From positions 1-15,814 of the forward strand of contig JAUXCL010000034.1 in assembly GCA_030618905.1 (NCBI GenBank): a stretch of 15,814 bases of DNA. The letters run 5' to 3'. Source of the stretch: Bacteroidales bacterium. Its GTDB lineage: Bacteria > Bacteroidota > Bacteroidia > Bacteroidales > B18-G4. The notes beneath the pieces are model-generated. The model saw only the letters and a program-made list of their open reading frames with translations. It was not told the origin of the DNA and made no database searches. How positions within the stretch are numbered: position 1 is the first letter of the stretch; every line of letters starts with the position of its first letter. Both the position numbers and the translations under genes were made by a program. Shown here one piece after another: positions 7,513-15,550 of the stretch.

Positions 7513-8856
7513 ATGGATTCATTCAAGATTTTCATCGTTGAAGATGATAGACTTTATGGACAAGCATTGAATTATTATCTCTCTCTAAATCCCGACAATG
7601 AAGTGCATTGGTTTCAAACCGGCACAGAATGCCTTGAACATCTTTCAAAAAATCCCTCATTAATATCTTTAGATTACGGTTTACCAGATCTGGAAGGTAT
7701 GGAAGTTTTTAAAAAGATCAAAGCATATAATGCAGATATACCTGTGGTCATCGTTTCAGGCCAGGAGGATATCAAAACTGCTGTTGAACTTTTGAAAGAA
7801 GGGGCCTTCGATTATTTTGTGAAAGATGAAAACACCAAGGAAAAGCTATGGAAGTCGGTGAAATACATCAAGGAAGCCCGAAAGCGAAAGGCAGGTTCAA
7901 ATGTTCAGGGCTTGAAAAGAACTAATGGTGTGGATGCTTCCAAGATAATTCAGGGCAACAGCCCTGCTGTCAAACAGGTTTTCGACCTCATAGATAAAGC
8001 CAGTAAAACCAATATCTCAGTTTCCCTTTTCGGTGAAACAGGGACAGGGAAAGACCTGGTAGCAAATGCGATACATAATCTTTCAGTCAGAAAGGGCCAT
8101 TCTTTTGTGGCGATCAATGTATCCGCCATTCCCCAGGAGTTGATTGAAAGTGAACTATTCGGTTATGAGCGTGGTGCTTTTACCGGGGCAAATGGTCGTA
8201 AGATTGGGAAATTCGAGCTTGCCGACAAAGGGACCCTGTTTTTAGATGAGATTGCAGAAATGGACCTCAATTTGCAATCAAAACTGCTCAGGGTGTTACA
8301 GGAAAAGGAACTCACCCGTGTGGGGGGTAATCAAATCATCAAATTTGATGTCCGCTTGATTGTGGCCACAAATAAAAACCTTGCTGAGGAAGTCAGAAGT
8401 GGTAATTTCAGGGAAGACTTGTATTATCGTCTATTGGGATTGCCTATAGAGATACCCCCATTGAGAAACAGGGGTAATGATATACTGATCCTGGCAAAAC
8501 ACTTCATGAATGATTTTTGCAAGGATAACAATTTCAAAGCCAAGAGCTTCTCAAGAGATGCCATGAATAAGCTGATGAAGTATCCATACCCGGGAAATGT
8601 CAGGGAGCTGAAAGCTGTCGTTGAACTGTCAGCAGTAATGACCAATAATGACATTATCGACAGGCGGGATATCAGGTTCAATTCAACCGATTTGACCTCT
8701 GATTTCCTGAATACTGAAGATACATTGAGGGGATACACACAAAAGATCATCAAGTTTTACCTTCAGAAATATCATGATGATGTTGCCCTTGTAGCTGGCA
8801 AGCTAAACATGGGTAAATCAACGATATACAGGATGTTGAAAAATGAGGAGATCTAA
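7513..8856 (+). CDS. NtrC-family sigma-54-dependent response regulator
   Basis: The frame is open from 7450, but the start at 7513 (MDSFKIFIVEDD) puts the receiver at the N-terminus as in the family; the 21 extra residues look unrelated to it. From 7513 the protein has 447 residues. Receiver (1-120): acidic pocket Glu10-Asp11-Asp12, phospho-acceptor Asp54, Ser82, Lys104. AAA+ domain (about 145-385): Walker A GETGTGKD (174-181), sigma-54 contact loop GAFTGA (221-226), Walker B TLFLDEI (241-247), and YPYPGNVREL (357-366) near sensor II. The C-terminus (about 424-441) is a Fis-like helix-turn-helix, VAGKLNMGKSTIYRML. It should use ATP to open sigma-54 promoters once phosphorylated. All key residues are present. 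The HPt gene follows after 18 bases. Targets are unknown; I found no good GG-N10-GC sigma-54 promoter in the intergenic stretches of this window. Confidence 0.92.
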   Translation: MDSFKIFIVEDDRLYGQALNYYLSLNPDNEVHWFQTGTECLEHLSKNPSLISLDYGLPDLEGMEVFKKIKAYNADIPVVIVSGQEDIKTAVELLKEGAFDYFVKDENTKEKLWKSVKYIKEARKRKAGSNVQGLKRTNGVDASKIIQGNSPAVKQVFDLIDKASKTNISVSLFGETGTGKDLVANAIHNLSVRKGHSFVAINVSAIPQELIESELFGYERGAFTGANGRKIGKFELADKGTLFLDEIAEMDLNLQSKLLRVLQEKELTRVGGNQIIKFDVRLIVATNKNLAEEVRSGNFREDLYYRLLGLPIEIPPLRNRGNDILILAKHFMNDFCKDNNFKAKSFSRDAMNKLMKYPYPGNVRELKAVVELSAVMTNNDIIDRRDIRFNSTDLTSDFLNTEDTLRGYTQKIIKFYLQKYHDDVALVAGKLNMGKSTIYRMLKNEEI

Positions 8857-8874
8857 GTAAATGTAAATATACAT

Positions 8875-9225
8875 ATGAGTGAGAATAATTTATATAACCT
8901 GTCAGGACTAATGGAATTTGTGGAAGATGACAAGGAGCAGATAGTGTTCCTGGTTTCCATTTTCCTGGAAGATGTGCCCGGGATGCTGAAGGATCTGAAT
9001 CAGGCCCATCGGTCAGGAGACCTGGAAAAGATGAAATTTTTCTCCCATAAGCTTAAGTCCTCTGTCGACCTGTTCAAAGTCGACACAATCCATACTGAAA
9101 TACGCGGCATTGAACAATATGCTAAGTCAGGGATAAACCTGGTTCAGATTGATCCCTTGATTGAAAAGACCAATACCGTACTGGAAACAGTTATGGATGG
9201 ATTAAGAAAGGAATTCTCACTGTAA
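8875..9225 (+). CDS. Stand-alone histidine phosphotransfer (HPt) protein
   Basis: The 116-residue, mostly helical protein contains the HPt core FFSHKLKSSVDLF, where His58 is the expected phosphorylated residue and Lys59/Lys61 and the following Ser residues fit the family's HxLKGSS pattern. HPt proteins pass phosphate between receiver domains or from a hybrid kinase to a final regulator. It lies 18 bases after the sigma-54 regulator on the same strand, so that regulator's Asp54 is the natural partner (inferred). Neither a histidine kinase nor a second receiver is present in the window. The protein is complete for a single-domain HPt and ends 23 bases before the convergent carboxyltransferase gene, with no clear terminator between. 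Confidence 0.85.
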   Translation: MSENNLYNLSGLMEFVEDDKEQIVFLVSIFLEDVPGMLKDLNQAHRSGDLEKMKFFSHKLKSSVDLFKVDTIHTEIRGIEQYAKSGINLVQIDPLIEKTNTVLETVMDGLRKEFSL

Positions 9226-9248
9226 GTCCTGAAAACAGATTGCCGCAG

Positions 9249-10784
9249 CTACAAAGGAATATTTCCGTGCTTTTTAGGTGGGTTGACCTTGCTTTTGTTC
9301 TGTGTCATCTCCAGCGCCTGGATCAATTTGAACCTGGTTTGCCTGGGATATATAATCTCATCAACATAGCCTAGTTCTGCAGCTTTGTAAGGACTCGCAA
9401 AAGTATTTTTATAATTTTCAACGGCTTTTTCCCTGTCTTTATCAGACAGCCTGTCACGGAAAATGATATTGATGGCTCCCGCTGCTCCCATGACCGCAAT
9501 TTCAGCTGTCGGGTAAGCAAGGTTAATGTCTGCCCCGATATGCTTGCTCGACATCACATCATAGGCGCCACCATAAGCCTTTCTGGTAATCAAAGTGATC
9601 TTTGGAACTGTAGCTTCAGAGAAAGCATAGAGCAGTTTGGCGCCATGCTTGATGATCCCGCCAAATTCCTGGTTAGTGCCCGGGAGAAAACCCGGTACAT
9701 CCACAAAGGTGATCAGGGGAATATTAAAGGCATCACAGAACCTGACAAAACGGGCACCCTTAAGGGATGAATTGATATCCAATACACCGGCCAGGTGTCC
9801 GGGCTGGTTGGCAACGATACCCACGGGTTTGCCATCCATACGTGCAAAGCCCACGATGATATTTTCAGCATAATGGGGCTGGACTTCAAGGAAATTGTTA
9901 TTATCCACCACCGTCTCAATAATGGCATGCATATCATAAGGCTTATTGGGATCATCCGGAACAAGGGTCTGCAAAGATTCATCTTCCCGGTGTATATCAT
10001 CTGTATTCGGTTTCACCGGGGGATCTTCCATATTATTAGAAGGTAAATAGCTCAGCAATTCCCTGATCATCATCATGGCCATCTCATCATTTTCGGCTAT
10101 GAAATGAGCAACACCACTTTTAGCGTTATGGGTCATCGCACCACCCAGTTCTTCCTTGGTAACTTCTTCGTGGGTAACAGTTTTGATAACATCAGGACCG
10201 GTAACAAACATATAGCTGGATTCCTTGACCATCATAATGAAGTCAGTTATGGCCGGTGAATACACAGCTCCTCCTGCACAGGGCCCAAGAATGGCAGATA
10301 TTTGCGGGATGACACCTGAGCTCATCACATTGCGGTAAAAAATATCCGCATATCCTCCCAGGCTTTCCACGCCTTCCTGTATCCTGGCACCACCGGAATC
10401 ATTTAATCCAACAATGGGTGCTCCCATTTTCATGGCCAGGTCCATGATCTTGACAATCTTTTCGGCATTAGCGCCACTTAAGGTTCCTCCAAAGACCGTA
10501 AAATCCTGGGCAAACACATAGGTTAAGCGGCCATCGATCTTGCCATAACCATTCACCACACCATCACCAGGGATCTTGTTCTCTTCCATGCCAAAATCAG
10601 CACAGCGGTGGGTGACAAATTTATCTATTTCAACAAATGTACCCGGGTCCATCAGCATATTTACCCTTTCACGCGCCGTTCTTCTACCTGCCTTATGCTG
10701 CCTTTCAATTCTTTCCTTGCCACCCCCGAGTTCGGCTTCCCTGCTTTTATCTTCAAATGCTTTTAATTTCTCTTTTATTGACAT
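9249..10784 (-). CDS. pccB: Acyl-CoA carboxylase carboxyltransferase subunit (propionyl-CoA carboxylase beta type)
   Basis: The 511-residue protein is a two-half crotonase-fold carboxyltransferase of the PccB/MmdA group. N-terminal half: LNDSGGARIQEGV (127-139) and GPCAGGAVYSPAI (167-179), the glycine pairs forming the acyl-CoA oxyanion hole. C-terminal half: VDVPGFLPGT (361-370) and RKAYGGAYDVM (401-411), which form the carboxybiotin oxyanion hole. It moves CO2 from carboxybiotin to an acyl-CoA, most likely propionyl-CoA giving (S)-methylmalonyl-CoA. Length is normal. It is last in the minus-strand operon with the carrier protein (44-base gap) and biotin carboxylase. Sequence alone does not cleanly separate propionyl-CoA carboxylase from methylmalonyl-CoA decarboxylase alpha (mmdA), but the attached biotin carboxylase gene favours an ATP-driven carboxylase. 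Confidence 0.88.
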   Translation of the reverse strand: MSIKEKLKAFEDKSREAELGGGKERIERQHKAGRRTARERVNMLMDPGTFVEIDKFVTHRCADFGMEENKIPGDGVVNGYGKIDGRLTYVFAQDFTVFGGTLSGANAEKIVKIMDLAMKMGAPIVGLNDSGGARIQEGVESLGGYADIFYRNVMSSGVIPQISAILGPCAGGAVYSPAITDFIMMVKESSYMFVTGPDVIKTVTHEEVTKEELGGAMTHNAKSGVAHFIAENDEMAMMMIRELLSYLPSNNMEDPPVKPNTDDIHREDESLQTLVPDDPNKPYDMHAIIETVVDNNNFLEVQPHYAENIIVGFARMDGKPVGIVANQPGHLAGVLDINSSLKGARFVRFCDAFNIPLITFVDVPGFLPGTNQEFGGIIKHGAKLLYAFSEATVPKITLITRKAYGGAYDVMSSKHIGADINLAYPTAEIAVMGAAGAINIIFRDRLSDKDREKAVENYKNTFASPYKAAELGYVDEIIYPRQTRFKLIQALEMTQNKSKVNPPKKHGNIPL

Positions 10785-10828
10785 AATCCAGTGATTAAAA
10801 TAATATTAAGTAAATGGATTAGATGTGT

Positions 10829-11326
10829 TCACTCAATTATAATTAAAGGCTGGTGAGCGGAAACTATATCACCGGCTTTAACCTTAACATCTATGATTAA
10901 CCTGTCTTTTTTAACTTTATATTCGCTTTCCATCTTCATGGCAGATACGATGATCACCGTATCCCCTGCCTTCACTTTATCACCTTTCCTGACCAGGACC
11001 TTAACAATTTTACCCGGCATCGGAGATGATATTATGGTTTCTTCCAGCGTATCGTCCTTCCTCCGGCTCATCAGGTATTTGCTCTCCGCGTCTACGACCT
11101 GTATATCATAAGACCTGGTATAAGTGTTCACCAGGTAATTCTTATGTTCAACTTCAATCAGTTCAATATTGTGTGATTTATTATCAATAATAATTGAAAA
11201 TACCCCATCCTCAACCATGGCGACATTGGCTTCATACCTTTTGCCATCGATAGAGAGAATCACCTTGTCACCATCTCTGCTGAGTAGTTCAATCTCTGTG
11301 TTGCGGTCATCTATTTTAATTTCCAT
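10829..11326 (-). CDS. Biotin carboxyl carrier protein of acyl-CoA carboxylase
   Basis: The 165-residue protein ends in a biotinyl domain (about 97-165): SPMPGKIVKVLVRKGDKVKAG leads to the biotin site SAMKMESE, with Lys131 as the biotinylated residue between the two Met. The first ~95 residues form a beta-rich domain, probably for docking to the other subunits. It shuttles carboxybiotin between the biotin carboxylase active site and the carboxyltransferase. It lies 36 bases after the biotin carboxylase gene and 44 before the carboxyltransferase, so all three are presumably one transcript. The residue before AMKM is Ser rather than the common Glu; this variant also occurs in natural carriers. 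A decarboxylase gamma-type role is the alternative. Confidence 0.88.
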   Translation of the reverse strand: MEIKIDDRNTEIELLSRDGDKVILSIDGKRYEANVAMVEDGVFSIIIDNKSHNIELIEVEHKNYLVNTYTRSYDIQVVDAESKYLMSRRKDDTLEETIISSPMPGKIVKVLVRKGDKVKAGDTVIIVSAMKMESEYKVKKDRLIIDVKVKAGDIVSAHQPLIIIE

Positions 11327-11362
11327 ATGGGTAGATTGATAATCGTGTCTTTCAAAACATCT

Positions 11363-12868
11363 TTAAATTCGTCGTACGCTCATCCTGCGGCCACAATTCT
11401 TCCAATTACTCAGTCCATTACCGGATATAGCACGGGCTTCGAGCTGTTCCATTTTATATGTATAATCCATAAAAGCGGCGATAATGGCTACATCTTCCAT
11501 TTTTCTATCCCGTTTTTTTGATCCCATTAAAAATTCCTTATTTTTTTCAATGAAATGCGTATTGTATTTCCCTTTCACAAAGTCAGGACATTCCATGATC
11601 CTTCCCAGGAAGCTGATGGAGGTTTTCACCCCTGTTATTTTATAAGCATACAAAGCTCTTTTCATCCTGTTGATGGCTTCTTTCCTGGTCTTTGCCCAAA
11701 CGATAAGCTTGGAGATCAGGGGGTCGTAATGCATGGGGATCTCATACCCTTCATACACATAACCATCATGACGTATACCAAGTCCCAGGGGCTCAGTAAT
11801 ATGCTTGATCACACCCGGGCTGGGCATGAAATTATTATCGGGATCCTCTGCATAAATCCTGCACTCTATGGCATGACCGAATTGCTTCAGATCACCTTGT
11901 TTGATTTCCAGTTTCTGTCCACTGGCTATTTTAATCTGCTCTTTCACAAGGTCCACGCCAACGACTCTTTCTGTAATGGGGTGCTCAACCTGCAAGCGCG
12001 TATTCATTTCCAGGAAATAATAATTAAGCTTATCATCCACAATAAATTCAATGGTACCTGCACCCGAATAATTCACGGCCTTTGCTGCGGCTACCGCAAA
12101 GTTGCCCATTTCTTCCCGAAGCTTTGGTTTCATGATAGGCGATGGGGTTTCTTCGATGACTTTCTGGTGTCTTCTTTGAACGGAGCATTCCCTTTCAAAA
12201 AGATGGATGGTATTGCCGAAATTATCGGCAAGGATCTGAAATTCTATATGGTGTGGAGACTCAATATACTTTTCTATGTAGATGGAATCGTCTCCAAATG
12301 CAGCCCTGGCTTCTGACTGGGCAGCACGGATGGCACCCATGATCTCTTTCTCCTCATTGACCAGGCGCATCCCTTTTCCACCGCCTCCGGCAGAAGCTTT
12401 GACCATGACGGGGTACCCAATCCCTTTTGCCAATTCCAAAACCTTTTTCTTGTTGCTGATCTTTTCTGTGCCCGGAACAATAGGAACACCTGCATCGATC
12501 ATGGTTTTTCTGGCAGTGATCTTATCGCCCATGGTCATGATGGCATGTGCTGAAGGGCCAATAAATATGATCCCCTCTTTTTTACATCGCTCGGAAAAAG
12601 CTGCATTTTCGGATAGGAAGCCATATCCGGGATGGATGGCATCAGCACCGGAACGCCTGGCAACATCGATGATTTTATTGACATTGAGGTAGCTTTCGTT
12701 GGAAGGGGAAGGGCCGATAAAGTATGCTTCATCGGCATACCTCACATGCATTGCGGTTCTGTCAGCCTCGGAATAAACAGCCACTGAAGTGATTCCCATT
12801 TCCCGGCATGAGCGCATGACCCTGACCGCAATCTCCCCCCTGTTCGCTACCAGAACTTTCTTGATCAT
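11363..12868 (-). CDS. accC: Biotin carboxylase subunit of acyl-CoA carboxylase
   Basis: The 501-residue ATP-grasp protein uses ATP and bicarbonate to carboxylate carrier-bound biotin. Visible motifs: N-terminal VLVANRGEIAVRV (5-17), AIHPGYGFLSEN (78-89), glycine-rich ATP loop KASAGGGGKGM (157-167), EMNTRLQVEHP (287-297) with Glu295 at the bicarbonate-activating position, and Arg337 in ECRIYAED, the equivalents of E. coli AccC Glu296 and Arg338. It is about 50 residues longer than E. coli AccC. The tail after about 450 ends SNWKNCGRRMSVRRI, as I recall for Bacteroidota homologues, so it is not a frameshift product. First gene of the carboxylase operon. In Bacteroidota this subunit may serve propionyl-CoA rather than acetyl-CoA carboxylation; the symbol (accC or pccA) depends on that. 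Confidence 0.92.
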   Translation of the reverse strand: MIKKVLVANRGEIAVRVMRSCREMGITSVAVYSEADRTAMHVRYADEAYFIGPSPSNESYLNVNKIIDVARRSGADAIHPGYGFLSENAAFSERCKKEGIIFIGPSAHAIMTMGDKITARKTMIDAGVPIVPGTEKISNKKKVLELAKGIGYPVMVKASAGGGGKGMRLVNEEKEIMGAIRAAQSEARAAFGDDSIYIEKYIESPHHIEFQILADNFGNTIHLFERECSVQRRHQKVIEETPSPIMKPKLREEMGNFAVAAAKAVNYSGAGTIEFIVDDKLNYYFLEMNTRLQVEHPITERVVGVDLVKEQIKIASGQKLEIKQGDLKQFGHAIECRIYAEDPDNNFMPSPGVIKHITEPLGLGIRHDGYVYEGYEIPMHYDPLISKLIVWAKTRKEAINRMKRALYAYKITGVKTSISFLGRIMECPDFVKGKYNTHFIEKNKEFLMGSKKRDRKMEDVAIIAAFMDYTYKMEQLEARAISGNGLSNWKNCGRRMSVRRI

Positions 12869-12910
12869 ATTTTATTCTTTTCTTTTCTTTTCTGAATATA
12901 AATAAAGCCT

Positions 12911-12942
12911 CAAATATCAAGGGGATTGATATTAAAGGCAAA
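12911..12942 (-). promoter_or_regulatory. Candidate promoter of the acyl-CoA carboxylase operon
   Basis: On the minus strand TTTG (12942-12939) and GATATTTG (12918-12911) are separated by 20 bases. They match the Bacteroidota TTTG/TAnnTTTG promoter with one mismatch in the -7 element. The biotin carboxylase ATG at 12868 is about 43 bases further on, a usual leader length. The leader just before the ATG is rich in AAAG runs and has no clear Shine-Dalgarno sequence. Confidence 0.5.
12913..12933. promoter_or_regulatory. Inverted repeat, likely operator of the carboxylase operon
   Basis: Arms AATATCAA (12913-12920) and TTGATATT (12926-12933) are perfect complements around a 5-base centre, GGGGA. 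The dyad overlaps the putative -7 element and the promoter spacer, where a bound dimeric regulator would block transcription. The alternative, a transcript hairpin ending the upstream FISUMP gene, is less likely because no U-run follows on the minus strand. No regulator can be named from sequence. Confidence 0.5.
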
Positions 12943-12987
12943 ATTCCTGAAATGTAAAAATACTGTTTTTTAATGACAACAAGCTAT

Positions 12988-14178
12988 CTAGTCTTTAATG
13001 CATCTGACGGCATATCCTGCTGCATTATTCGTCCTGAATCTATAGATCAGGTCATTATCTGAAAACAGGAGGCGATACCATGCGCTGATTCCGCTGTGTT
13101 CAGAGGAGGTCCAGTAATAACCATAGGTGCCAAGGTAACCAAAATCGCCACCACTATCGCGCCGGCCTCCGAGTAAAGCGTTAAATTCGGTATTTCCGCC
13201 TTTCTTAAGCTGAGCTCCCTGGCTGCTGCCTCTCCAATATAGCTTCTCCACTTCAGCGTTAGACATACCCAGGTTCATTTCAAGCTGTTTCCAGTCTGCA
13301 TCGGCAGGCAGATGCCATCCGGCAGGACATGCACTGATGGCACTCTGCCAATTATATAAACGGCCATATTTCCTGCAATTTGCATCAGCATTCTCATAGC
13401 ACCAGGATCCTGCACCAGCATTATAATTAAGGTTTCCAGCCATCCAGGTCTGAATACCAATACTTATTACCGCATAAGTTTGATCATCTCTTGCATCGGT
13501 GAAAGTGTTTTTGGACACCATTGGTGGTTCCTCTTCAACCGGCACATCAGGAGGAGTTATAACAGCCACTGCCGGTTCTGTTTTCACCACAGAAGGCCGT
13601 TTCCCGGGAGCCTGGATCCGCATTTCCACAAAATTCACAAAAAGATGTGTTTCCTGATTTTCATGTATGGCCACAGTATCAAATAAAGCTTCACCCTGCC
13701 AGTGAAAAGAAACTGAATACATGCCGATGGCCAGGTCTTCAGCCTTCCAGACATTTTCATTTTTTTCAATTTCCACATTCAGCCAGGGTATCTTTACGAC
13801 AATGTCAAAAGGAACTGATTGTATGACCAGGGCTCCGGTTTTTAAATCCAGGTTATGCTCATGCCGCTCACCTTCCTGGATAATCTTGACATCAGGGATA
13901 TTGACATTCACCTGAAAGATAAGCACCTCTCCGGCCCTGACCGTAACTTTTTCTTCTTGAGAAGTAAAACCGGGTTTCTCCGCTTTGATAAGATATACTC
14001 CGGGGGTCAGGTCGTTAAGGACCATTCCATTGAGTTCACTGGTGGTCTCAGCAATAAACTGTCCGTTGATAAAAATGGAAATGCCCGGGTCGGCTTCGAC
14101 CTGGATATGTCCTTTGTCCTGACTAATAGCGGGAATACAATACAGGAGTATAATTGCAATAAATAACAATTTACGCAT
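12988..14178 (-). CDS. Exported PEGA-repeat protein with C-terminal FISUMP domain
   Basis: The 396-residue protein has a signal peptide (1-19, ending PAIS; no proper lipobox, although Cys14 lies inside the hydrophobic stretch). Two PEGA-like beta domains follow: about 23-92 (ISIFINGQFIAET, then LTPGVYLIKAEKPGF) and about 114-187, the second more diverged. A proline-rich linker (about 200-222) leads to a FISUMP domain (about 227-396), recognised from GIQTWMAGNLNY, YGRLYNW, CPAGWHLPADADW, GGRRDSGG and YYWTSSE through the terminal GYAVRCIKD. Cys260/Cys268 and Cys284/Cys393 could form disulfides. PEGA domains are often envelope- or glycan-associated and FISUMP domains sit on surface proteins; neither activity is known here. 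It stands alone, upstream of the carboxylase operon on the same strand with 119 bases between, and divergent from the GT87 gene. The role is unknown. Confidence 0.85.
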   Translation of the reverse strand: MRKLLFIAIILLYCIPAISQDKGHIQVEADPGISIFINGQFIAETTSELNGMVLNDLTPGVYLIKAEKPGFTSQEEKVTVRAGEVLIFQVNVNIPDVKIIQEGERHEHNLDLKTGALVIQSVPFDIVVKIPWLNVEIEKNENVWKAEDLAIGMYSVSFHWQGEALFDTVAIHENQETHLFVNFVEMRIQAPGKRPSVVKTEPAVAVITPPDVPVEEEPPMVSKNTFTDARDDQTYAVISIGIQTWMAGNLNYNAGAGSWCYENADANCRKYGRLYNWQSAISACPAGWHLPADADWKQLEMNLGMSNAEVEKLYWRGSSQGAQLKKGGNTEFNALLGGRRDSGGDFGYLGTYGYYWTSSEHSGISAWYRLLFSDNDLIYRFRTNNAAGYAVRCIKD

Positions 14179-14383
14179 ATTATAAGGATTTTGGGTTTAA
14201 AAACAGTATATAAATATACCAATATGTTTTTACTTATATTTTGTCAGGATGTTACATTACAGGACATAAAACATTGAAGATTATGAGTTTCCAAACATTG
14301 TAATTTTTTTCTTATTACACTTAAAACCCTATATTAATAATTATTATTTTTATCATTAGCAAAAATCCAGGGCATAAATTAAA
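14179..14383. other. Divergent intergenic region between FISUMP and GT87 genes
   Basis: This AT-rich 205-base stretch must hold both promoters. Towards the FISUMP gene, TATATTTA on the minus strand (14218-14211) is one mismatch from TAnnTTTG. Towards the GT87 gene, TATTTTTA (14345-14352) is also one mismatch away. Neither has a good -33 partner. An inverted repeat, TGTAAT (14299-14304) and ATTACA (14314-14319), lies near the middle. A further ATTACA is at 14256-14261 and a 12-bp AT-only palindrome at 14335-14346. Confidence 0.4.
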
Positions 14384-15541
14384 ATGAGAAAGTTTACGAA
14401 ATACATTTTCCATCCCGGGTTTCTTCTGGGATTATATCTTGCTTTGGCCATATTCACAGGTATCCAGCAATACGTCAAAACCCAGCAAGTAGATGAACGC
14501 TACACCCGGTACAATAACTACGTCATTTTCAAACAGTCCTATGCTCATCTCATGGCTGGTGAAAACCTTTACCAGGCCTATCCGGAGGAATATTGGGATT
14601 TGTACAAATACACACCAACATTTGCCGTGTTTTTTGGCATCTTCGCATTGCTGCCGGATCCATTAGGGTTGGTTTTGTGGAGCCTGGTCAATGTCATGGT
14701 GTTATTTTTTGCCATCAGATCACTTCCGAATTTAAGTGAGCGATCACGGGCTTTCATCCTGTTGTATATCTGTGTTGAGCTGGTAACCTCTATTCAGAAC
14801 CTTCAAACCAATGCCCTGCTCACCGGGTTGATCATTCTGGGATTCAGTCATCTCGAAAAACGTAGTTATCTGAAGGCCACCCTATTTATCATTTTAAGTG
14901 CTTTTATCAAGGTATTTGGCATTTTTGCCATCGTGCTGTACCTTTTTTATCCTAAAAAGTACAGCTTGCTCGCCTACTCAGTATTATGGGGGCTGGTCCT
15001 GTTTTTCCTCCCTGTCATCCTTGTTGGTTTTTCCGGCTTAATTCAGCAGTACCAGGAGTGGCTGGCTTTATTGTGGGATGATCAATCAAAAAATATCGGT
15101 TTTTCAGTTTCCACCTGGCTGTATTCCTGGTATGGTATTGCAGCGCCAAAAATGCTCGTCGCCCTTACAGGGCTTGCCATATTTTCCATTCCATTGATCC
15201 GGGTAGATGCGTATCAACAATATCAATTCAGGTTGATGACCCTTGCCTCTATATTGATATGGCTGGTTATCTTCAACCACATGGCAGAATCGCCCACTTT
15301 CATTATTGCTGTTACCGGTGTAGCCGTATGGTTTAGTGCAAGAAAAAGGGATACAGCAGGCATTGTATTGTTGGTCCTGGTTTTTCTGCTAAGCTGTCTG
15401 TCCTTAACCGACCTTGTCCCAAGGGAATTCCGTACAGCTATCGTCATACCGTATGCTATAAAGGCAGCGCCTTGTATATTTGTATGGTTGCTGTTGGTGC
15501 TGGAGATGAGTATTGACAGGATGAGAAAGGTTAGTGGCTAG
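14384..15541 (+). CDS. GT87-like (DUF2029) multispanning membrane glycosyltransferase
   Basis: The 385-residue protein has about ten hydrophobic helices. After the first (about 11-30) comes a loop with YNNYVIFKQSYAHLMAGENLY (43-63) and LYKYTPTFAVFFG (73-85). The Gly-x-x-Leu-Tyr followed by YKYTPTF is typical of the GT87/DUF2029 family, whose known members (such as mycobacterial PimE) transfer mannose from polyprenyl-phosphate-mannose outside the cytoplasm. The acceptor here is unknown. In the best family alignment I can make by eye, the catalytic Asp of the first loop falls near Asn45; Asp37-Glu38 just before could take its place. It stands alone on the plus strand, divergent from the FISUMP gene, and is followed by the extragenic palindrome. 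Length and topology fit a complete member. Confidence 0.75.
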   Translation: MRKFTKYIFHPGFLLGLYLALAIFTGIQQYVKTQQVDERYTRYNNYVIFKQSYAHLMAGENLYQAYPEEYWDLYKYTPTFAVFFGIFALLPDPLGLVLWSLVNVMVLFFAIRSLPNLSERSRAFILLYICVELVTSIQNLQTNALLTGLIILGFSHLEKRSYLKATLFIILSAFIKVFGIFAIVLYLFYPKKYSLLAYSVLWGLVLFFLPVILVGFSGLIQQYQEWLALLWDDQSKNIGFSVSTWLYSWYGIAAPKMLVALTGLAIFSIPLIRVDAYQQYQFRLMTLASILIWLVIFNHMAESPTFIIAVTGVAVWFSARKRDTAGIVLLVLVFLLSCLSLTDLVPREFRTAIVIPYAIKAAPCIFVWLLLVLEMSIDRMRKVSG

Positions 15542-15550
15542 TGTAACTGG

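Noticed and set aside
9226..9248. Possible bidirectional terminator between HPt and carboxyltransferase genes
   Set aside because: The 23-base gap holds no stable stem followed by a U-run on either strand.
11363..11520. Possible frameshift giving the long biotin carboxylase C-terminus
   Set aside because: The tail resembles Bacteroidota homologues as I recall them (ending in a W-x-x-x-G-R-x-x-x-x-R-I pattern), so the extra length is normal.
11555..12316. 253-codon open frame on the plus strand inside the biotin carboxylase gene
   Set aside because: It is fully antisense to a gene with all catalytic motifs, its translation has no recognisable domain, and it has low-complexity His/Phe/Ile-rich composition typical of a shadow frame.
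14335..14346. Perfect 12-bp palindrome TAATAATTATTA upstream of the GT87 gene
   Set aside because: AT-only palindromes of this length are expected by chance in such AT-rich DNA; no placement argument favours an operator.
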